A program made the position numbers and the translations under genes. DNA of 64,000 nt. It comes from Saccharomonospora xinjiangensis XJ-54 (GTDB lineage Bacteria; Actinomycetota; Actinomycetes; Mycobacteriales; Pseudonocardiaceae). Below, piece after piece: positions 18,808-30,661 of the stretch. The stretch covers positions 3,697,482-3,761,481 of the forward strand of contig NZ_JH636049.1 of NCBI RefSeq assembly GCF_000258175.1, in the 5' to 3' direction. The first letter of the stretch is position 1. Each line of letters opens with the position of its first letter. Under the pieces are notes generated by a model, which worked only from the letters and a program-made list of their open reading frames with translations, was not told the origin of the DNA and searched no databases.

Positions 18808-18823
18808 TCAAACATCTGTTCGA
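18808..18823. promoter_or_regulatory. SOS (LexA) box 1 of the lexA upstream region
   Basis: TCAAACATCTGTTCGA matches the Gram-positive SOS consensus CGAAC-N4-GTTCG extended to TCGAAC-N4-GTTCGA at all but one arm base. It is 85-105 bases upstream of the lexA start. Confidence 0.75.
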
Positions 18824-18886
18824 GAACATGCCACGTTCGCTCGATTTTTCCTCGGGTCGGTGGTACACATTCGCACGGGCGTTCGA

Positions 18887-18902
18887 TAGAACGAATGTTC
18901 GA
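18887..18902. promoter_or_regulatory. SOS (LexA) box 2, between lexA and the divergent small gene
   Basis: TAGAACGAATGTTCGA matches TCGAAC-N4-GTTCGA with one mismatch. It is 79 bases from box 1 and about 107 bases before the divergent gene at 19009. That placement could let LexA control both directions. Confidence 0.75.
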
Positions 18903-19008
18903 CCGTAGTCGCGTGGGCTTGCCGAGGGTTCCGGTTCCGGTCGCGGGTTCGGCGCAGTCGGGTGGCGGCTCGTGCCGAGCGGTGGCCGCCGAGCGGAGGG
19001 ATGGTGGT

Positions 19009-19413
19009 ATGGCGCCGATCACGAGACATTCGCGTGTTGCCCGGCATGCTTCTGCTCGCCCGCCGGTCGGCGGTTTTCCCAAAGGCGGGAAAGGGCGGCG
19101 GGGGTGCCGAGGGTGCCGGCCCCCGACGCGGCCAGGAGCCGCTCCGAGCCTGCCGGGTGGGCGTGTGCGCGCGGGAGAAGAGGGCGATGAGCGGCAGTCA
19201 GGGGGGCCGGGGTGGCCATGGCTCGTGGTCGTGGCGCTCGCCGTCGCGGTCGCGGTCGTCGGTGCGGGCCTCGCCGCCACGGAGCCCCCGCCCGGCGGGC
19301 ACGGGGGCCGATGTGACGGTTTCCCGGGCGCCGTAGGCTGTGCCGGGTTGCCGGGCGTACTCGCGAACACGGCGGGGCGCGACTCGCGGCCGTCGAAGGG
19401 TCACACATGGTAG
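19009..19413 (+). CDS. Small single-pass membrane protein at the ChiZ/LysM position, possibly truncated
   Basis: This encodes 134 residues from an ATG with GGAGGG eight bases upstream. A basic, Pro/Gly-rich N-terminal 70 residues leads into one membrane helix (WPWLVVVALAVAVAVVGAG). Only about 40 residues follow, and they show no domain. In mycobacteria the gene between lexA and nrdR (Rv2719c, ChiZ) is an SOS-induced wall hydrolase with the same basic-tail and single-helix layout, then a LysM domain. No LysM sequence is visible here in any of the three forward frames. The gene may be a shortened relative or a decayed one. The frame is chosen by ribosome site and helix; confidence is moderate. 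Confidence 0.5.
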   Translation: MAPITRHSRVARHASARPPVGGFPKGGKGRRGCRGCRPPTRPGAAPSLPGGRVRAGEEGDERQSGGPGWPWLVVVALAVAVAVVGAGLAATEPPPGGHGGRCDGFPGAVGCAGLPGVLANTAGRDSRPSKGHTW

Positions 19414-19482
19414 GTCCGGGATCTCACCCCCGTGAGGGAGGGGGCCCAGTTGCATGCGACAGGGCCGCGGCTTAAGGTCGAA

Positions 19483-19513
19483 CCCCTACATGTAGTAGTT
19501 ACATCGCTGTAAT
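19483..19513. promoter_or_regulatory. Tandem NrdR boxes before nrdR-nrdJ
   Basis: Two palindromic sites, CTACATGTAG (19486-19495) and TTACATCGCTGTAA (19499-19512), have centres 15 bases apart. NrdR binds pairs of 16-bp boxes with about this spacing upstream of ribonucleotide reductase genes. The sites lie about 165-190 bases before the nrdR GTG and imply autoregulation of the operon. Confidence 0.72.
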
Positions 19514-19676
19514 TGGTCCACAGGTTGGGGTATCATCGCCTTCGGTGCTCGATGACGGTGGTGCTCTGGTCTTCGGTGGAAGACGTGGACGACACTCGGG
19601 TGTGGTAGCCCGTCGCGGGCGTCGGTGACGTGTCCGCTTCGCGGAAAGAAGCTGAAGGTTCGGGAGGTGTTCGACT

Positions 19677-20153
19677 GTGCGGTGCCCGTTCTGCCGCCAC
19701 GCGGACTCCCGGGTGGTCGATTCGCGCGAGGTGGACGAGGGGCAGGCGATTCGCAGGCGGCGGTCGTGCTCGGCGTGCGGACGCCGGTTCACCACGTCGG
19801 AAACGATGGTGCTCGCTGTCGTCAAGCGCTCGGGAGTGACGGAGCAGTTCAGCCGCGACAAGGTGGTCAACGGAGTGCGCCGCGCCTGTCAGGGACGCCC
19901 TGTTGACGACGACGCGCTGAAGCAGTTGGCACAGAGGGTCGAGGAGTCGATCAGAGCGACCGGCGTCGCCGAGATCCCGAGCCACGAGGTGGGGCTCGCC
20001 ATCCTCGGTCCGCTCAGGGAGCTCGACACCGTCGCCTACCTGAGGTTCGCGAGTGTCTATCGGTCCTTCTCGTCGATCGAGGACTTCGAGGCCGAGATCA
20101 AGAACCTGCGTGAGGCGATCGCCGGGTCGTCCGGCCAGGACCACAGCGAGTGA
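19677..20153 (+). CDS. nrdR: Transcriptional repressor NrdR
   Basis: This 158-residue repressor senses dNTP/ATP and shuts down ribonucleotide reductase genes. The N-terminal zinc ribbon has CPFC (residues 3-6) and CSACGRRF (about 31-38). The ATP-cone follows ([16 protein letters not shown] through [13 protein letters not shown]). The start is a GTG with GGGAGG upstream. It lies 58 bases before nrdJ, as in Streptomyces nrdRJ operons, and tandem NrdR boxes precede it. Confidence 0.96.
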   Translation: MRCPFCRHADSRVVDSREVDEGQAIRRRRSCSACGRRFTTSETMVLAVVKRSGVTEQFSRDKVVNGVRRACQGRPVDDDALKQLAQRVEESIRATGVAEIPSHEVGLAILGPLRELDTVAYLRFASVYRSFSSIEDFEAEIKNLREAIAGSSGQDHSE

Positions 20154-20211
20154 GGTCGCGGGCGACGAGTCACGTCGGCCGCCAGTTTCGAAGAACGCGG
20201 GAGTGGGAGTC

Positions 20212-23079
<2,868 letters not shown>

Positions 23080-23095
23080 CACGCGAAGTTCGAGG

Positions 23096-23127
23096 GGGAG
23101 CCGGCCGACGGGTCGGCTCCCTTTCTT
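23096..23127 (+). terminator. Intrinsic terminator of nrdRJ
   Basis: An 11-bp stem (GGGAGCCGGCC with its partner at 23111-23121, one G-U pair) with a GACG tetraloop is followed by TTTCTT. It starts 16 bases after the nrdJ stop. Confidence 0.92.
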
Positions 23128-23285
23128 CGTCTCCGCGGTCACGTCTCGATCTCGCGAGGCCGACGCGTGCCGGAAGCGGCAGAAACGCGGTACGACAGGG
23201 GTCGGGCGGACGGTGATCGCGCAACCGGATTCCTGCCAGGTGAGAACCACAACCCCTGGCAAGGATCTGCCTGAGAATGCGTTAC

Positions 23286-23317
23286 CGTAGTTTTGAATTG
23301 ATCAATCCAAAACTACG
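23286..23317. promoter_or_regulatory. 32-bp near-perfect palindrome overlapping the MFS gene leader
   Basis: The two 16-bp halves, centred between 23301 and 23302, match at 15 of 16 positions; the core is ATTGATCAAT and the outer arms CGTAGTTTTG/CAAAACTACG. The A+T-rich centre is unlike the surrounding DNA. The right edge touches the ribosome site of the MFS gene (CGGAGG from 23316). It looks like an operator for a dimeric regulator of TetR, MarR or HxlR type. No regulator gene is adjacent. Confidence 0.8.
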
Positions 23318-23327
23318 GAGGAACGCG

Positions 23328-24521
23328 GTGCCTCGTGCCGTCTACATCCTGTCGCTGGGGATCTTCACCATGGTCACCAGCGAGTTCGCAGTCGCTGGAC
23401 TGCTGTCCGCTGTGGCAACGGGGCTGGGAGTGTCCGTGCCGCAGGCCGGATACCTCATCACCGCCTTCGCCGCCGCGATGGCGCTCGGCGGGCCCGTGCT
23501 GACCATGCTGCTGAGCCGGAGGCCACCGAAACCCGCGCTCCTCACCCTGTTCGTCGTGTTCGGCGCCGGCAACGTTCTCGCGGCCGTCGCACCGAACTAC
23601 GCCGTGATGTTCGTAGCACGGGTGGTCACCGGCGTCGCCGCGCAGGCGTTCTTCGGCCTCGCCATCTCACTCGCGGCGCAACTCACCAGGCCACAGGTGC
23701 GAGGACGGGCCGTGGCGGTGGTCATGAACGGCCTCATGCTCGGCACACTGCTCGGCCTCCCGATGTCCACAGTGGTCGGTGAGAACTTCGGGTGGAGGGC
23801 GACGTTCTGGGTGGTCACGGGGCTCGCCGCCGTCGCGGCGATCGCCACCGTCATCGCACTGCCCGCGATCGAGGCGACCGGAGCCGACGACCTTCGCACC
23901 CAGCTCGGTGTCTTCCGCTCCCGCACGCTGCTGCTCGCCCTCTGCACGAGCACCCTCGTCATCGGCGCGACCTTCGCGGGCTTCAGCTACTTCCAGCCGA
24001 TTCTCACCGAGGTCAGCGGCATCGACGGCTCCGTAGTGCCACTCCTGCTCGTCGGATACGGTGCCGCCACGGTCGTGGGGAACATGGTGGTCGGGCGCCT
24101 CGCCGACCGCTCCTACGCGATGGTGCAGGTGTGGGGCCTCGCGCTGAACGCCGCGTTTCTCGCGGCCTTCGCGCTGCTCGCCGGCCACGCCGTGTTCGCA
24201 GTGCCCGCGATGATGGGCATCGGGCTGGTGGGCGTCACGATGAACCCGGCGATGGTGGTGCGTGTCCATCGCGCAGGCAACGCGAGCCCGCTCGTGAACA
24301 CCGTCCACGGATCGTTCATCACACTCGGGGTGATGATCGGATCGTTCGCGGGCGGGCTCGCGATCGACCTCGCGGGGTTGAGGGCACCGCTGTGGTTGGG
24401 TGCGGTTCTCGCGCTGATCGGTATCGGCACGGTCCTTCCCGAACTCGTCCGGCCTCGCCGGGCCTCCGTGCCCGCGCCGGTCGCGGCGCCGTCGCCCTCG
24501 CTGTGCAAGGCTGAGAGCTGA
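23328..24521 (+). CDS. MFS drug-efflux-type transporter
   Basis: This 397-residue membrane protein has about twelve hydrophobic segments and the DHA1-type layout (FTMVTSEFAVAGLLSAVATGLGVSVPQAGYL at the start). It resembles sugar/arabinose-efflux or chloramphenicol-resistance pumps of actinobacteria. The GTG at 23328 follows GGAGG by six bases; an in-frame ATG at 23277 lies upstream of the palindrome and would translate it, so it is rejected. The palindrome at the leader suggests induction by an unlinked regulator. The substrate cannot be told from sequence. The NmrA-like gene 25 bases downstream may be cotranscribed. Confidence 0.88.
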   Translation: MPRAVYILSLGIFTMVTSEFAVAGLLSAVATGLGVSVPQAGYLITAFAAAMALGGPVLTMLLSRRPPKPALLTLFVVFGAGNVLAAVAPNYAVMFVARVVTGVAAQAFFGLAISLAAQLTRPQVRGRAVAVVMNGLMLGTLLGLPMSTVVGENFGWRATFWVVTGLAAVAAIATVIALPAIEATGADDLRTQLGVFRSRTLLLALCTSTLVIGATFAGFSYFQPILTEVSGIDGSVVPLLLVGYGAATVVGNMVVGRLADRSYAMVQVWGLALNAAFLAAFALLAGHAVFAVPAMMGIGLVGVTMNPAMVVRVHRAGNASPLVNTVHGSFITLGVMIGSFAGGLAIDLAGLRAPLWLGAVLALIGIGTVLPELVRPRRASVPAPVAAPSPSLCKAES

Positions 24522-24546
24522 ATGAATCCCCAGGACGGGAGCGCCG

Positions 24547-25320
24547 ATGAGCACGGTCGTCGTCACGGGAGGTACCGGAACGGCCGGCAGGGCCGTGGTG
24601 AACGCGCTGGTGGCCGCTCACCACGATGTCGTCGTGACGAGCCGCTCGACGTCGTCCGTGCACGGACGTGTCCGGACGGTGCGACTCGACTACGGCTCAC
24701 CCGCCGACTTGGAAGCCGCCTTCCACGGACCTGACGCGGTCGTGCACTGCGCGACCAGCTTCACCGGCGTTCGCGGCGGGGAGACCGAGCTGGGCAGGCG
24801 GGTACTGGCCGGTGCTCGACGCGTGGGCTGCGGGCACGTCGTCTCCATCTCCATCGTCGGCATCGACCGGATACCGCTTCCGTATTACCGGGCCAAACTC
24901 GCCACCGAGAAGCTGGTCGAGAACAGCGGTGTCCCGTGGACCATCCTGCGCGCGACGCAGTTCCACGAGCTGGTCACACGGCTGCTCTCAGGGCTGACCC
25001 GCCCGCCGCTGGTGCTCGTTCCCGACATTCCTGTGCAACCCGTTGCGGCGGAGGAGGTGGGCGCGCGGCTGGCCGCACTGGCCGCCGCGCGTCCGGCAGG
25101 CAGGGTTCCCGACCTCGGCGGGCCGGAGATTACGACCCTGCCCGCTCTGGCGAGGAGCTACGTCGCGGCGATCGGCAGGCGCCGCCGTGTCAGAGCGGTC
25201 AGGCTGTTCGGGTCGGTATTCGCGGGATACCACGCCGGACACCATCTCGCGCCGGGCGACGCCACCGGCACGATCACGTACCAGGACCACCTCGACGCGT
25301 GGGTTCGGACTCGTCGCTGA
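24547..25320 (+). CDS. NmrA-like NAD(P)-binding oxidoreductase/sensor
   Basis: This 257-residue atypical short-chain dehydrogenase has the dinucleotide motif VVVTGGTGTAGRAVV at residues 4-18. VVHCATSF and VSISIVGIDRIPLPYYRAKLATE follow, and the YYRAK stretch offers a Y-x3-K pair. It looks like the NmrA/YwnB group, which bind NAD(P) and often act as redox sensors or reductases. It lies 25 bases after the MFS gene with GGGAG before the ATG, so cotranscription is likely. Its last 47 bases overlap the end of the opposing peptidase gene. Confidence 0.87.
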   Translation: MSTVVVTGGTGTAGRAVVNALVAAHHDVVVTSRSTSSVHGRVRTVRLDYGSPADLEAAFHGPDAVVHCATSFTGVRGGETELGRRVLAGARRVGCGHVVSISIVGIDRIPLPYYRAKLATEKLVENSGVPWTILRATQFHELVTRLLSGLTRPPLVLVPDIPVQPVAAEEVGARLAALAAARPAGRVPDLGGPEITTLPALARSYVAAIGRRRRVRAVRLFGSVFAGYHAGHHLAPGDATGTITYQDHLDAWVRTRR

Positions 25321-27343
25321 GCCGTTGCCACAGGAACTCGAACACGAGAGCCCACATGAAGGCCAGCTGCGCGTTGTCGGCCGCCGCGCCGTGCCCGCCC
25401 TCGAGGTTCTCGTAATAGGCCACGTCGTGGTCGTCCGCGTGCATCCTGGCCATCATCTTGCGCGCGTGTGCGGGATGCACGCGGTCGTCCCTCGTGGACG
25501 TGACGAACAGCGTCGGCGGATAAGTCCGGCCACTGTGGACGTTGTGATACGGCGAGTAACGGCTCAGGTACGCCCATTCCTCGGGGTCGTCGGGGTCGCC
25601 GTACTCCGCCATCCACGACGCCCCTGCCAGCAGTTGGTGATAGCGGCGCATGTCGAGCAGCGGTACCTGACTGACCACGGCGCCCACCAGCTCCGGGTAC
25701 CGCGTGAGCATGACACCGGTGAGCAGCCCGCCGTTGCTGCCGCCCTGCACACCGAGCAGCTCCGGTGTTGTGATGCCCCTGGCCACCACGTCGCGCGCCA
25801 CCGCGGCGAAGTCCTCGTAGACCTTGAGCCGGTTGGTCTTGACCACCTGGTTGTGCCAGTCCGGCCCGTACTCGCCGCCGCCACGGAGGTTCGCCACCAC
25901 GTAGGTGCCACCACGGGCGAGCCAGCCTCGGCCGATGACGCCGCTGTAGGACGGAGTCAGCGACACCTCGAACCCGCCGTAGCCGGTGAGCAGGGTCGGC
26001 GTGACGGTGCCTCGATCCTTCGGCCCGACGACGAAGTAAGGGATTCGCGTTCCGTCTTCCGAGGTGGCGAAGTGCTGTGTCACGTCGAGTGAATCGGCGT
26101 CGAAGAACGCGGGAGTGCGCTTGACCGTCTCGACGGAGGAACCCACCTCGCCACGCAGCAATGCGGGCGGATCGGTGTAGCCGGTGGCCTCGACGAAGAA
26201 CTCGTCGCTGTCGTAAGGGTCTGTGGCAACGAGGTCCACGGCCCCCACGTCGGCGAGACCGGTCAGCGGTTCGTCGTGCCAGCCCTGCGGCCCTGGTGTG
26301 AGCACCCTGAGCCGGGTCTTGACATCGACGAGTGTGCCGAGCAGGAGGTGATCGCGGGTCCAGGCGTAGTAGTCGAGCGAGGTGTGCGCGTCGGGCTCGA
26401 ACAGAACGGTCAGGCTGCGGTCTCCGGCAAGGAAGGCGTCCAACTCGATTCCGAGCAACGCCCCTGCGGGATAGTGGCTGCCTTCGACCGTCCACGGGCT
26501 GCGCGTGCGAATGAGCAGCCACTGCCGGTGCGCCGACACGCTCGCGTCGTCGGGTACATCGATTCGTACGAGACCGTCGGTGGTGCGCAGGTGCGCCTCG
26601 GAGCGGTAGAAGTCGATCGCCCTGCTGACGAGGTCGCGCTCCCAGCCCTCCGTGGGGTCGTGGACGGCGTGCACCGACACGTCGTCGGGCTTGCCCTCGA
26701 ACACCAGTGTGGCTTCCTCGAGCGGAGTTCCGCGCCTCCACTCCTTCACCAGCCGCGGATAGCCGGACGTGGTGAGGCTGCCCTCGCCGAAGTCGGTGCC
26801 GACGTAGATCCGGTCCTCGTCGATCCAGCACACGGAGCTCTTCGCCTCGGGCAGGGTGAAGCCGTCGTCAACGAAGACGCGCCGTTCGAGATCGAACTCC
26901 CGGACCACGGTGGCGTCGGCCCCACCCCGGGAGAGTTCGACGAGGCACCTGTGAAACCCGGGCCGTAGAACGGTCGCGCCCTGCCAAACCCAGTTCTCCG
27001 ACTCCTCGGCCGCGAGTGCGTCGATGTCGAGCAGGATCTCCCACTCCGGATCCGCCGTGCGGTAGGAGTCGAGTGTGGTGCGCCGCCACAGGCCACGCGG
27101 GTGCCTTGCGTCGCGCCAGAAGTTGTAGAGGTGAGCACCTCGGCGACGGACGTAGGGAATCCGGGTGTCGGCGTCGAGCACCTCGCGCAGTTCGTCCCGG
27201 ATACGCTCGAAACGCTCTCCCGCCGCGTAGCGGGCGACCGTCGCGGCGTTGTGTCCCCGTACCCAGTCGAGCACGTCCTCGCCGGTGACGTCTTCCAGCC
27301 AGCGGTGCGGGTCGGGCCCAACGCTCGGATCAAACTCGTCCAT
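25274..27343 (-). CDS. Prolyl oligopeptidase family serine peptidase
   Basis: This 689-residue S9A peptidase has an N-terminal seven-bladed propeller (about 70-410) and a C-terminal alpha/beta hydrolase. The family opening DPHRWLEDV is at residues 11-19. The catalytic Ser is in GGSNGG, Asp in TRDDRVHP and His in EGGHGAA. There is no signal peptide, so it likely acts in the cytoplasm on proline-containing peptides. The ATG at 27343 begins just before the conserved N-terminus. The 3' end overlaps the convergent NmrA-like gene by 47 bases. Confidence 0.93.
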   Translation of the reverse strand: MDEFDPSVGPDPHRWLEDVTGEDVLDWVRGHNAATVARYAAGERFERIRDELREVLDADTRIPYVRRRGAHLYNFWRDARHPRGLWRRTTLDSYRTADPEWEILLDIDALAAEESENWVWQGATVLRPGFHRCLVELSRGGADATVVREFDLERRVFVDDGFTLPEAKSSVCWIDEDRIYVGTDFGEGSLTTSGYPRLVKEWRRGTPLEEATLVFEGKPDDVSVHAVHDPTEGWERDLVSRAIDFYRSEAHLRTTDGLVRIDVPDDASVSAHRQWLLIRTRSPWTVEGSHYPAGALLGIELDAFLAGDRSLTVLFEPDAHTSLDYYAWTRDHLLLGTLVDVKTRLRVLTPGPQGWHDEPLTGLADVGAVDLVATDPYDSDEFFVEATGYTDPPALLRGEVGSSVETVKRTPAFFDADSLDVTQHFATSEDGTRIPYFVVGPKDRGTVTPTLLTGYGGFEVSLTPSYSGVIGRGWLARGGTYVVANLRGGGEYGPDWHNQVVKTNRLKVYEDFAAVARDVVARGITTPELLGVQGGSNGGLLTGVMLTRYPELVGAVVSQVPLLDMRRYHQLLAGASWMAEYGDPDDPEEWAYLSRYSPYHNVHSGRTYPPTLFVTSTRDDRVHPAHARKMMARMHADDHDVAYYENLEGGHGAAADNAQLAFMWALVFEFLWQRLSDESEPTRRGGPGT

Positions 27344-27531
27344 GCCGGCCAGTCTGCCAGCCGGACGCGGCCACCGGGACGGCGACAACGACGCCACGGT
27401 GAGTCACCGAGAGTTGTCCAGCACTGAGAGAAAACCACCCTTTCGGAGGAGTAGGGCTCTCCACAGGCGGTGCCGAGTGTGCTCTCCCGGGATGTGGTCC
27501 CCGCCGTTCGTCGGGTCGTGCCGATCCACGC

Positions 27532-27570
27532 TTGACAGTGGCGGGGCTCACGGCAATGGTCAACACCATT
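27532..27570 (+). promoter_or_regulatory. Promoter with overlapping operator for the exported S15 peptidase
   Basis: A consensus -35, TTGACA (27532-27537), is 17 bases from a weak -10, AATGGT (27555-27560). The -10 is the left arm of an inverted repeat, AATGGT-caac-ACCATT, so a bound protein would block RNA polymerase. The peptidase GTG lies 30 bases downstream. Confidence 0.5.
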
Positions 27571-27600
27571 CTTGTCGCCGCCGTCCGATCTGGGGGCTTC

Positions 27601-29370
27601 GTGAGAGTCAAGCGGGTGTCGATCGTCCTGGCCGCTGTCGCCGTGTCGTTGCCGCTCGTCGCCGTGAGCGCGACGGCGGACGAGGTGCCGCAACCGGTGT
27701 TCGCCGACGGGCAGGCCCAGCCTGTGTACGACCCGGCCGACGTCGTGAGAGAGGACGTCTGGGTCGAAGCCGGGGTGGACAGCGATCACGACGGCGTCGA
27801 GGACGTCGTGCACGTCGAGGTCGTCCGTCCGCGCGCCACCGAAAACGGTCTTCGCGTCCCGGTGGTGTACCAGGCGAGCCCCTACTACGCGGGCGGCAAC
27901 CCGATCACCAACCACAACGTCGATCGCGAACTGTACGTGCCGGGCAAGCCGCTCGGCGAGATCACGTGGCGATACCAGGACTACTTCCTCGCCCGTGGTT
28001 TCGCCGTCGTCTACGCCGAGTCGCTCGGGACAGGGCGGTCCACAGGGTGTCCCACCACAGGCGGCGAGAACGAGACGCTCGGCGCCACGTCGGTGATCGA
28101 CTGGCTGAACGGGCGTGCCGGGGCGCGCGACGCCGAGGGAAGGCGGGTGAACGCAGGCTGGACGACGGGGCGGACCGCGATGATGGGGGTCTCGTACAAC
28201 GGCACCCTCCCCAACGCCGTCGCGACGACGGGCGTCGAGGGCCTGGAGACCATCGTGCCGATCGCGGCCATCTCGAACTGGTACGACTACTACAGGGAGA
28301 ACGGTGCCGTCGTGGCTCCCGGCGGTTTCCAGGGTGAGGATGCCGACGTACTCGCCGAGTACGTCTACACGCGGGCGGATCAGGAGATCTGCCGTCCCGT
28401 CATCGACCGTCTCGAGCAGGAACAGGACCGGCTCACCGGCGACTACAGCGACTTCTGGCACGAACGGAACTATCTCGACGACGTCGGCAACGTGAAGGCG
28501 TCGGTACTCGCCGTGCACGGTCTCTCCGACTGGAACGTCACGGTCAGCCAGGTCGCCGAGTGGTGGGACGCGCTGGCCGAGCACGGTGTGGAACGCAGCA
28601 TCTGGCTGCACCAGTCCGGTCACGCAGATCCGTACTCCCTGCGCAAGGAGGAGTGGCTGACCACGCTGAACCGCTGGTTCAGCCACTACCTCTACGGCAT
28701 CGACAACGGTGTCGAGACCGAACCGAGGGCCACGGTCCAGCGCGAGGACGGCTCGTGGACCAGGGAGGCCGACTGGCCCGCTCCCGGGACGGAGGACGCC
28801 ACGTTGCGCCTCGGTCCCGGCGGGGGAGAACGAGGTGCGCTCGGCGTCCATCGTTCGCCTGGCAGGCCCGTCGTCGAGTGGCTCACGGACGACGCAACGA
28901 AGAAGGTCGAGGACCTGGTGAACGCGCCGGCGTCGGAGCACCGGCTGTCCTACAGCACCGAAGCGGCGAGCGTTCCGGTGAGGATCAGCGGCACACCGTC
29001 GGTGACGTTGCGGATGGTGTTCGACCGTCCCGCCGCCAACGTGACCGCGGTTCTCGTGGACCGCGCTCAGGACGGCAGCTCCCACGTGATCACCCGTGGG
29101 TGGATCGACCCGCAGAACAGGCACGGCGCGTCCCGCACCAAGGCATTGCGTCCCGGGGTGCCGTACCAGGTGTCCTTCGAGCTTCAGCCGCAGGACTACA
29201 TCGTCCAGGAAGGGCACCGCCTCGAATTCGTCCTCGTCTCGAGCGACCACGACTTCACCCTGCGTCCCACCCCTGGTACCGGAGTCGGTCTCGACGTGGG
29301 TCGTTCGACGGTGACCGTGCCGGTCGTGGGCGGGTCCGAGACGATTCGACGAGCGTTTCCGGTGTCCTGA
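27601..29370 (+). CDS. Exported X-Pro dipeptidyl-peptidase (S15 family)
   Basis: This 589-residue precursor has a Sec-type signal peptide (VRVKRVSIVLAAVAVSLPLVAVSATA, cleavage near ATA-DEV). The alpha/beta hydrolase core follows: SPYYAGGNP, then the nucleophile in GVSYNGT (about residue 202), Asp in GLSDWNV and His in SGHADP. The C-terminal third is the beta-rich PepX_C domain. It should release X-Pro dipeptides outside the cell. The GTG at 27601 follows a GGGGG ribosome site and gives a clean signal peptide; longer in-frame starts do not. The promoter-like element just upstream suggests its own regulation. Confidence 0.9.
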   Translation: MRVKRVSIVLAAVAVSLPLVAVSATADEVPQPVFADGQAQPVYDPADVVREDVWVEAGVDSDHDGVEDVVHVEVVRPRATENGLRVPVVYQASPYYAGGNPITNHNVDRELYVPGKPLGEITWRYQDYFLARGFAVVYAESLGTGRSTGCPTTGGENETLGATSVIDWLNGRAGARDAEGRRVNAGWTTGRTAMMGVSYNGTLPNAVATTGVEGLETIVPIAAISNWYDYYRENGAVVAPGGFQGEDADVLAEYVYTRADQEICRPVIDRLEQEQDRLTGDYSDFWHERNYLDDVGNVKASVLAVHGLSDWNVTVSQVAEWWDALAEHGVERSIWLHQSGHADPYSLRKEEWLTTLNRWFSHYLYGIDNGVETEPRATVQREDGSWTREADWPAPGTEDATLRLGPGGGERGALGVHRSPGRPVVEWLTDDATKKVEDLVNAPASEHRLSYSTEAASVPVRISGTPSVTLRMVFDRPAANVTAVLVDRAQDGSSHVITRGWIDPQNRHGASRTKALRPGVPYQVSFELQPQDYIVQEGHRLEFVLVSSDHDFTLRPTPGTGVGLDVGRSTVTVPVVGGSETIRRAFPVS

Positions 29371-29515
29371 GGGTGGCGCGAGCACTTACCACACTCCCCC
29401 GACACTCCCCGCGTCAGCGAGGCCCCTCCGCCCCGGCTGTGGACAACCGGCCCTCGTAGTCCACAGCCACCGCCCACCCCTTCGCACCGCGGCTTTCCCG
29501 GTCCATCGTGGACCC

Positions 29516-30661
29516 ATGACACCTTCTCCCACAACGGATTCCAGGCCCGCCAACACCGCCAAGGTCGATCTGCGTGATCCCGGCGACTTGCTCGCGGCAA
29601 CGCCGCACCTGCTGGGTTTCGAACCCAGCGACTCGGTGTTGCTGGTGGGGCACCGGGGCACCGAGGGCACGCGAATCGGCAACATCGTGCGGGCCGACCT
29701 GCCGCCACCCGGAAGTGAAACGGCCTTGGCGCGGCAGCTTCTCGGCCCGCTGGCTCGTGAGTCGGTCGCCGTCACCGTGGCCGTCGTGGGTGGACTTCGG
29801 AGCGCAGGCTCCGCTGTTCCACCGGCCACGGCCGTCGTCGCCGCCGTCGGCGAGGTGTTCGGGAAGGCCGGGTTGCGGGTTCTGCATGCCCTGTGGACAC
29901 CTCGCATCAGCGCGGGAGCGCCGTGGCGATGTTACGAGGACGCCTGTTGCGCCGGTCATCTTCCCGATCCGGCAAGCACGGTGATGGCGGCCGTCAGCGC
30001 TCACGCGGGTCTCGTCACCCACAGCAGCAGGGCCGCCATGGAAAGGCAGCTTCAACCCGTGGCGGCCGACGTGCTCGCGCGCAGGGCCGCCATGCTGAGC
30101 CACCGCACGGCCGACGGATTACGCGACGACACGACATCACTGCGACGAGGCAGGGCCGCGGTCCGCACAGTGCTCGCGCGCGTGTGGAAGGAAACGCTGC
30201 ACCTCTCCGACACCGAGGTGGTCGAACTGGCAGTCGCCCTTTCGTTGCCACAGATCAGGGATGCGTGCTTGGCTACCGCCCTGCCTGTCGGCAGCGGACG
30301 CGCGATGACCGCCGAACGTCTCTGGCTCCTGCTCACCAAGCACACGCCTGCTCCTGAACGCGCCGAACCCGCGACCTTGCTGGCGTACTCGGCTTACGTG
30401 CGCGGAGAGGGTGCGCTCGCCGGCATGGCTCTCGACGCTGCCCAGCAGGCAGACCCGGGTCACATACTGTCCGAACTGCTCAGGAAGGCACTCGAACACG
30501 GTGTGCCGCCGAAGAGACTCGTTGGCCTGGCGAGTTCGTGCGAAGCGGGGCCGATCTGGACAGCTCCGGACGACGATCCCGATGCGGGGAAACCGCCGGA
30601 CCGGCCCTCGCCGAACTCTCCGGCAAGACCGCCTACCGAGCCTCCTGACGGCGCTGGGTGA
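29516..30661 (+). CDS. DUF4192 domain protein
   Basis: This 381-residue cytoplasmic protein matches the actinobacterial DUF4192 pattern: [29 protein letters not shown] near the N-terminus, [16 protein letters not shown] in the middle and [23 protein letters not shown] towards the end. The function of this family is unknown. The last 40 residues are a Pro-rich tail ([19 protein letters not shown]) and are probably disordered. The ATG has no strong ribosome site. Its 3' end overlaps the opposing galE by 29 bases. Confidence 0.88.
   Translation: MTPSPTTDSRPANTAKVDLRDPGDLLAATPHLLGFEPSDSVLLVGHRGTEGTRIGNIVRADLPPPGSETALARQLLGPLARESVAVTVAVVGGLRSAGSAVPPATAVVAAVGEVFGKAGLRVLHALWTPRISAGAPWRCYEDACCAGHLPDPASTVMAAVSAHAGLVTHSSRAAMERQLQPVAADVLARRAAMLSHRTADGLRDDTTSLRRGRAAVRTVLARVWKETLHLSDTEVVELAVALSLPQIRDACLATALPVGSGRAMTAERLWLLLTKHTPAPERAEPATLLAYSAYVRGEGALAGMALDAAQQADPGHILSELLRKALEHGVPPKRLVGLASSCEAGPIWTAPDDDPDAGKPPDRPSPNSPARPPTEPPDGAG

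Noticed and set aside
19414..20211. Cobalamin riboswitch upstream of the B12-dependent reductase
   Set aside because: No B12-box-like sequence or long structured leader was seen; NrdR boxes explain the control better.
26746..29385. An 879-codon minus-strand frame across the two peptidase genes
   Set aside because: It reads through the divergent promoter region and both genes without any domain; the peptidases have complete catalytic triads.
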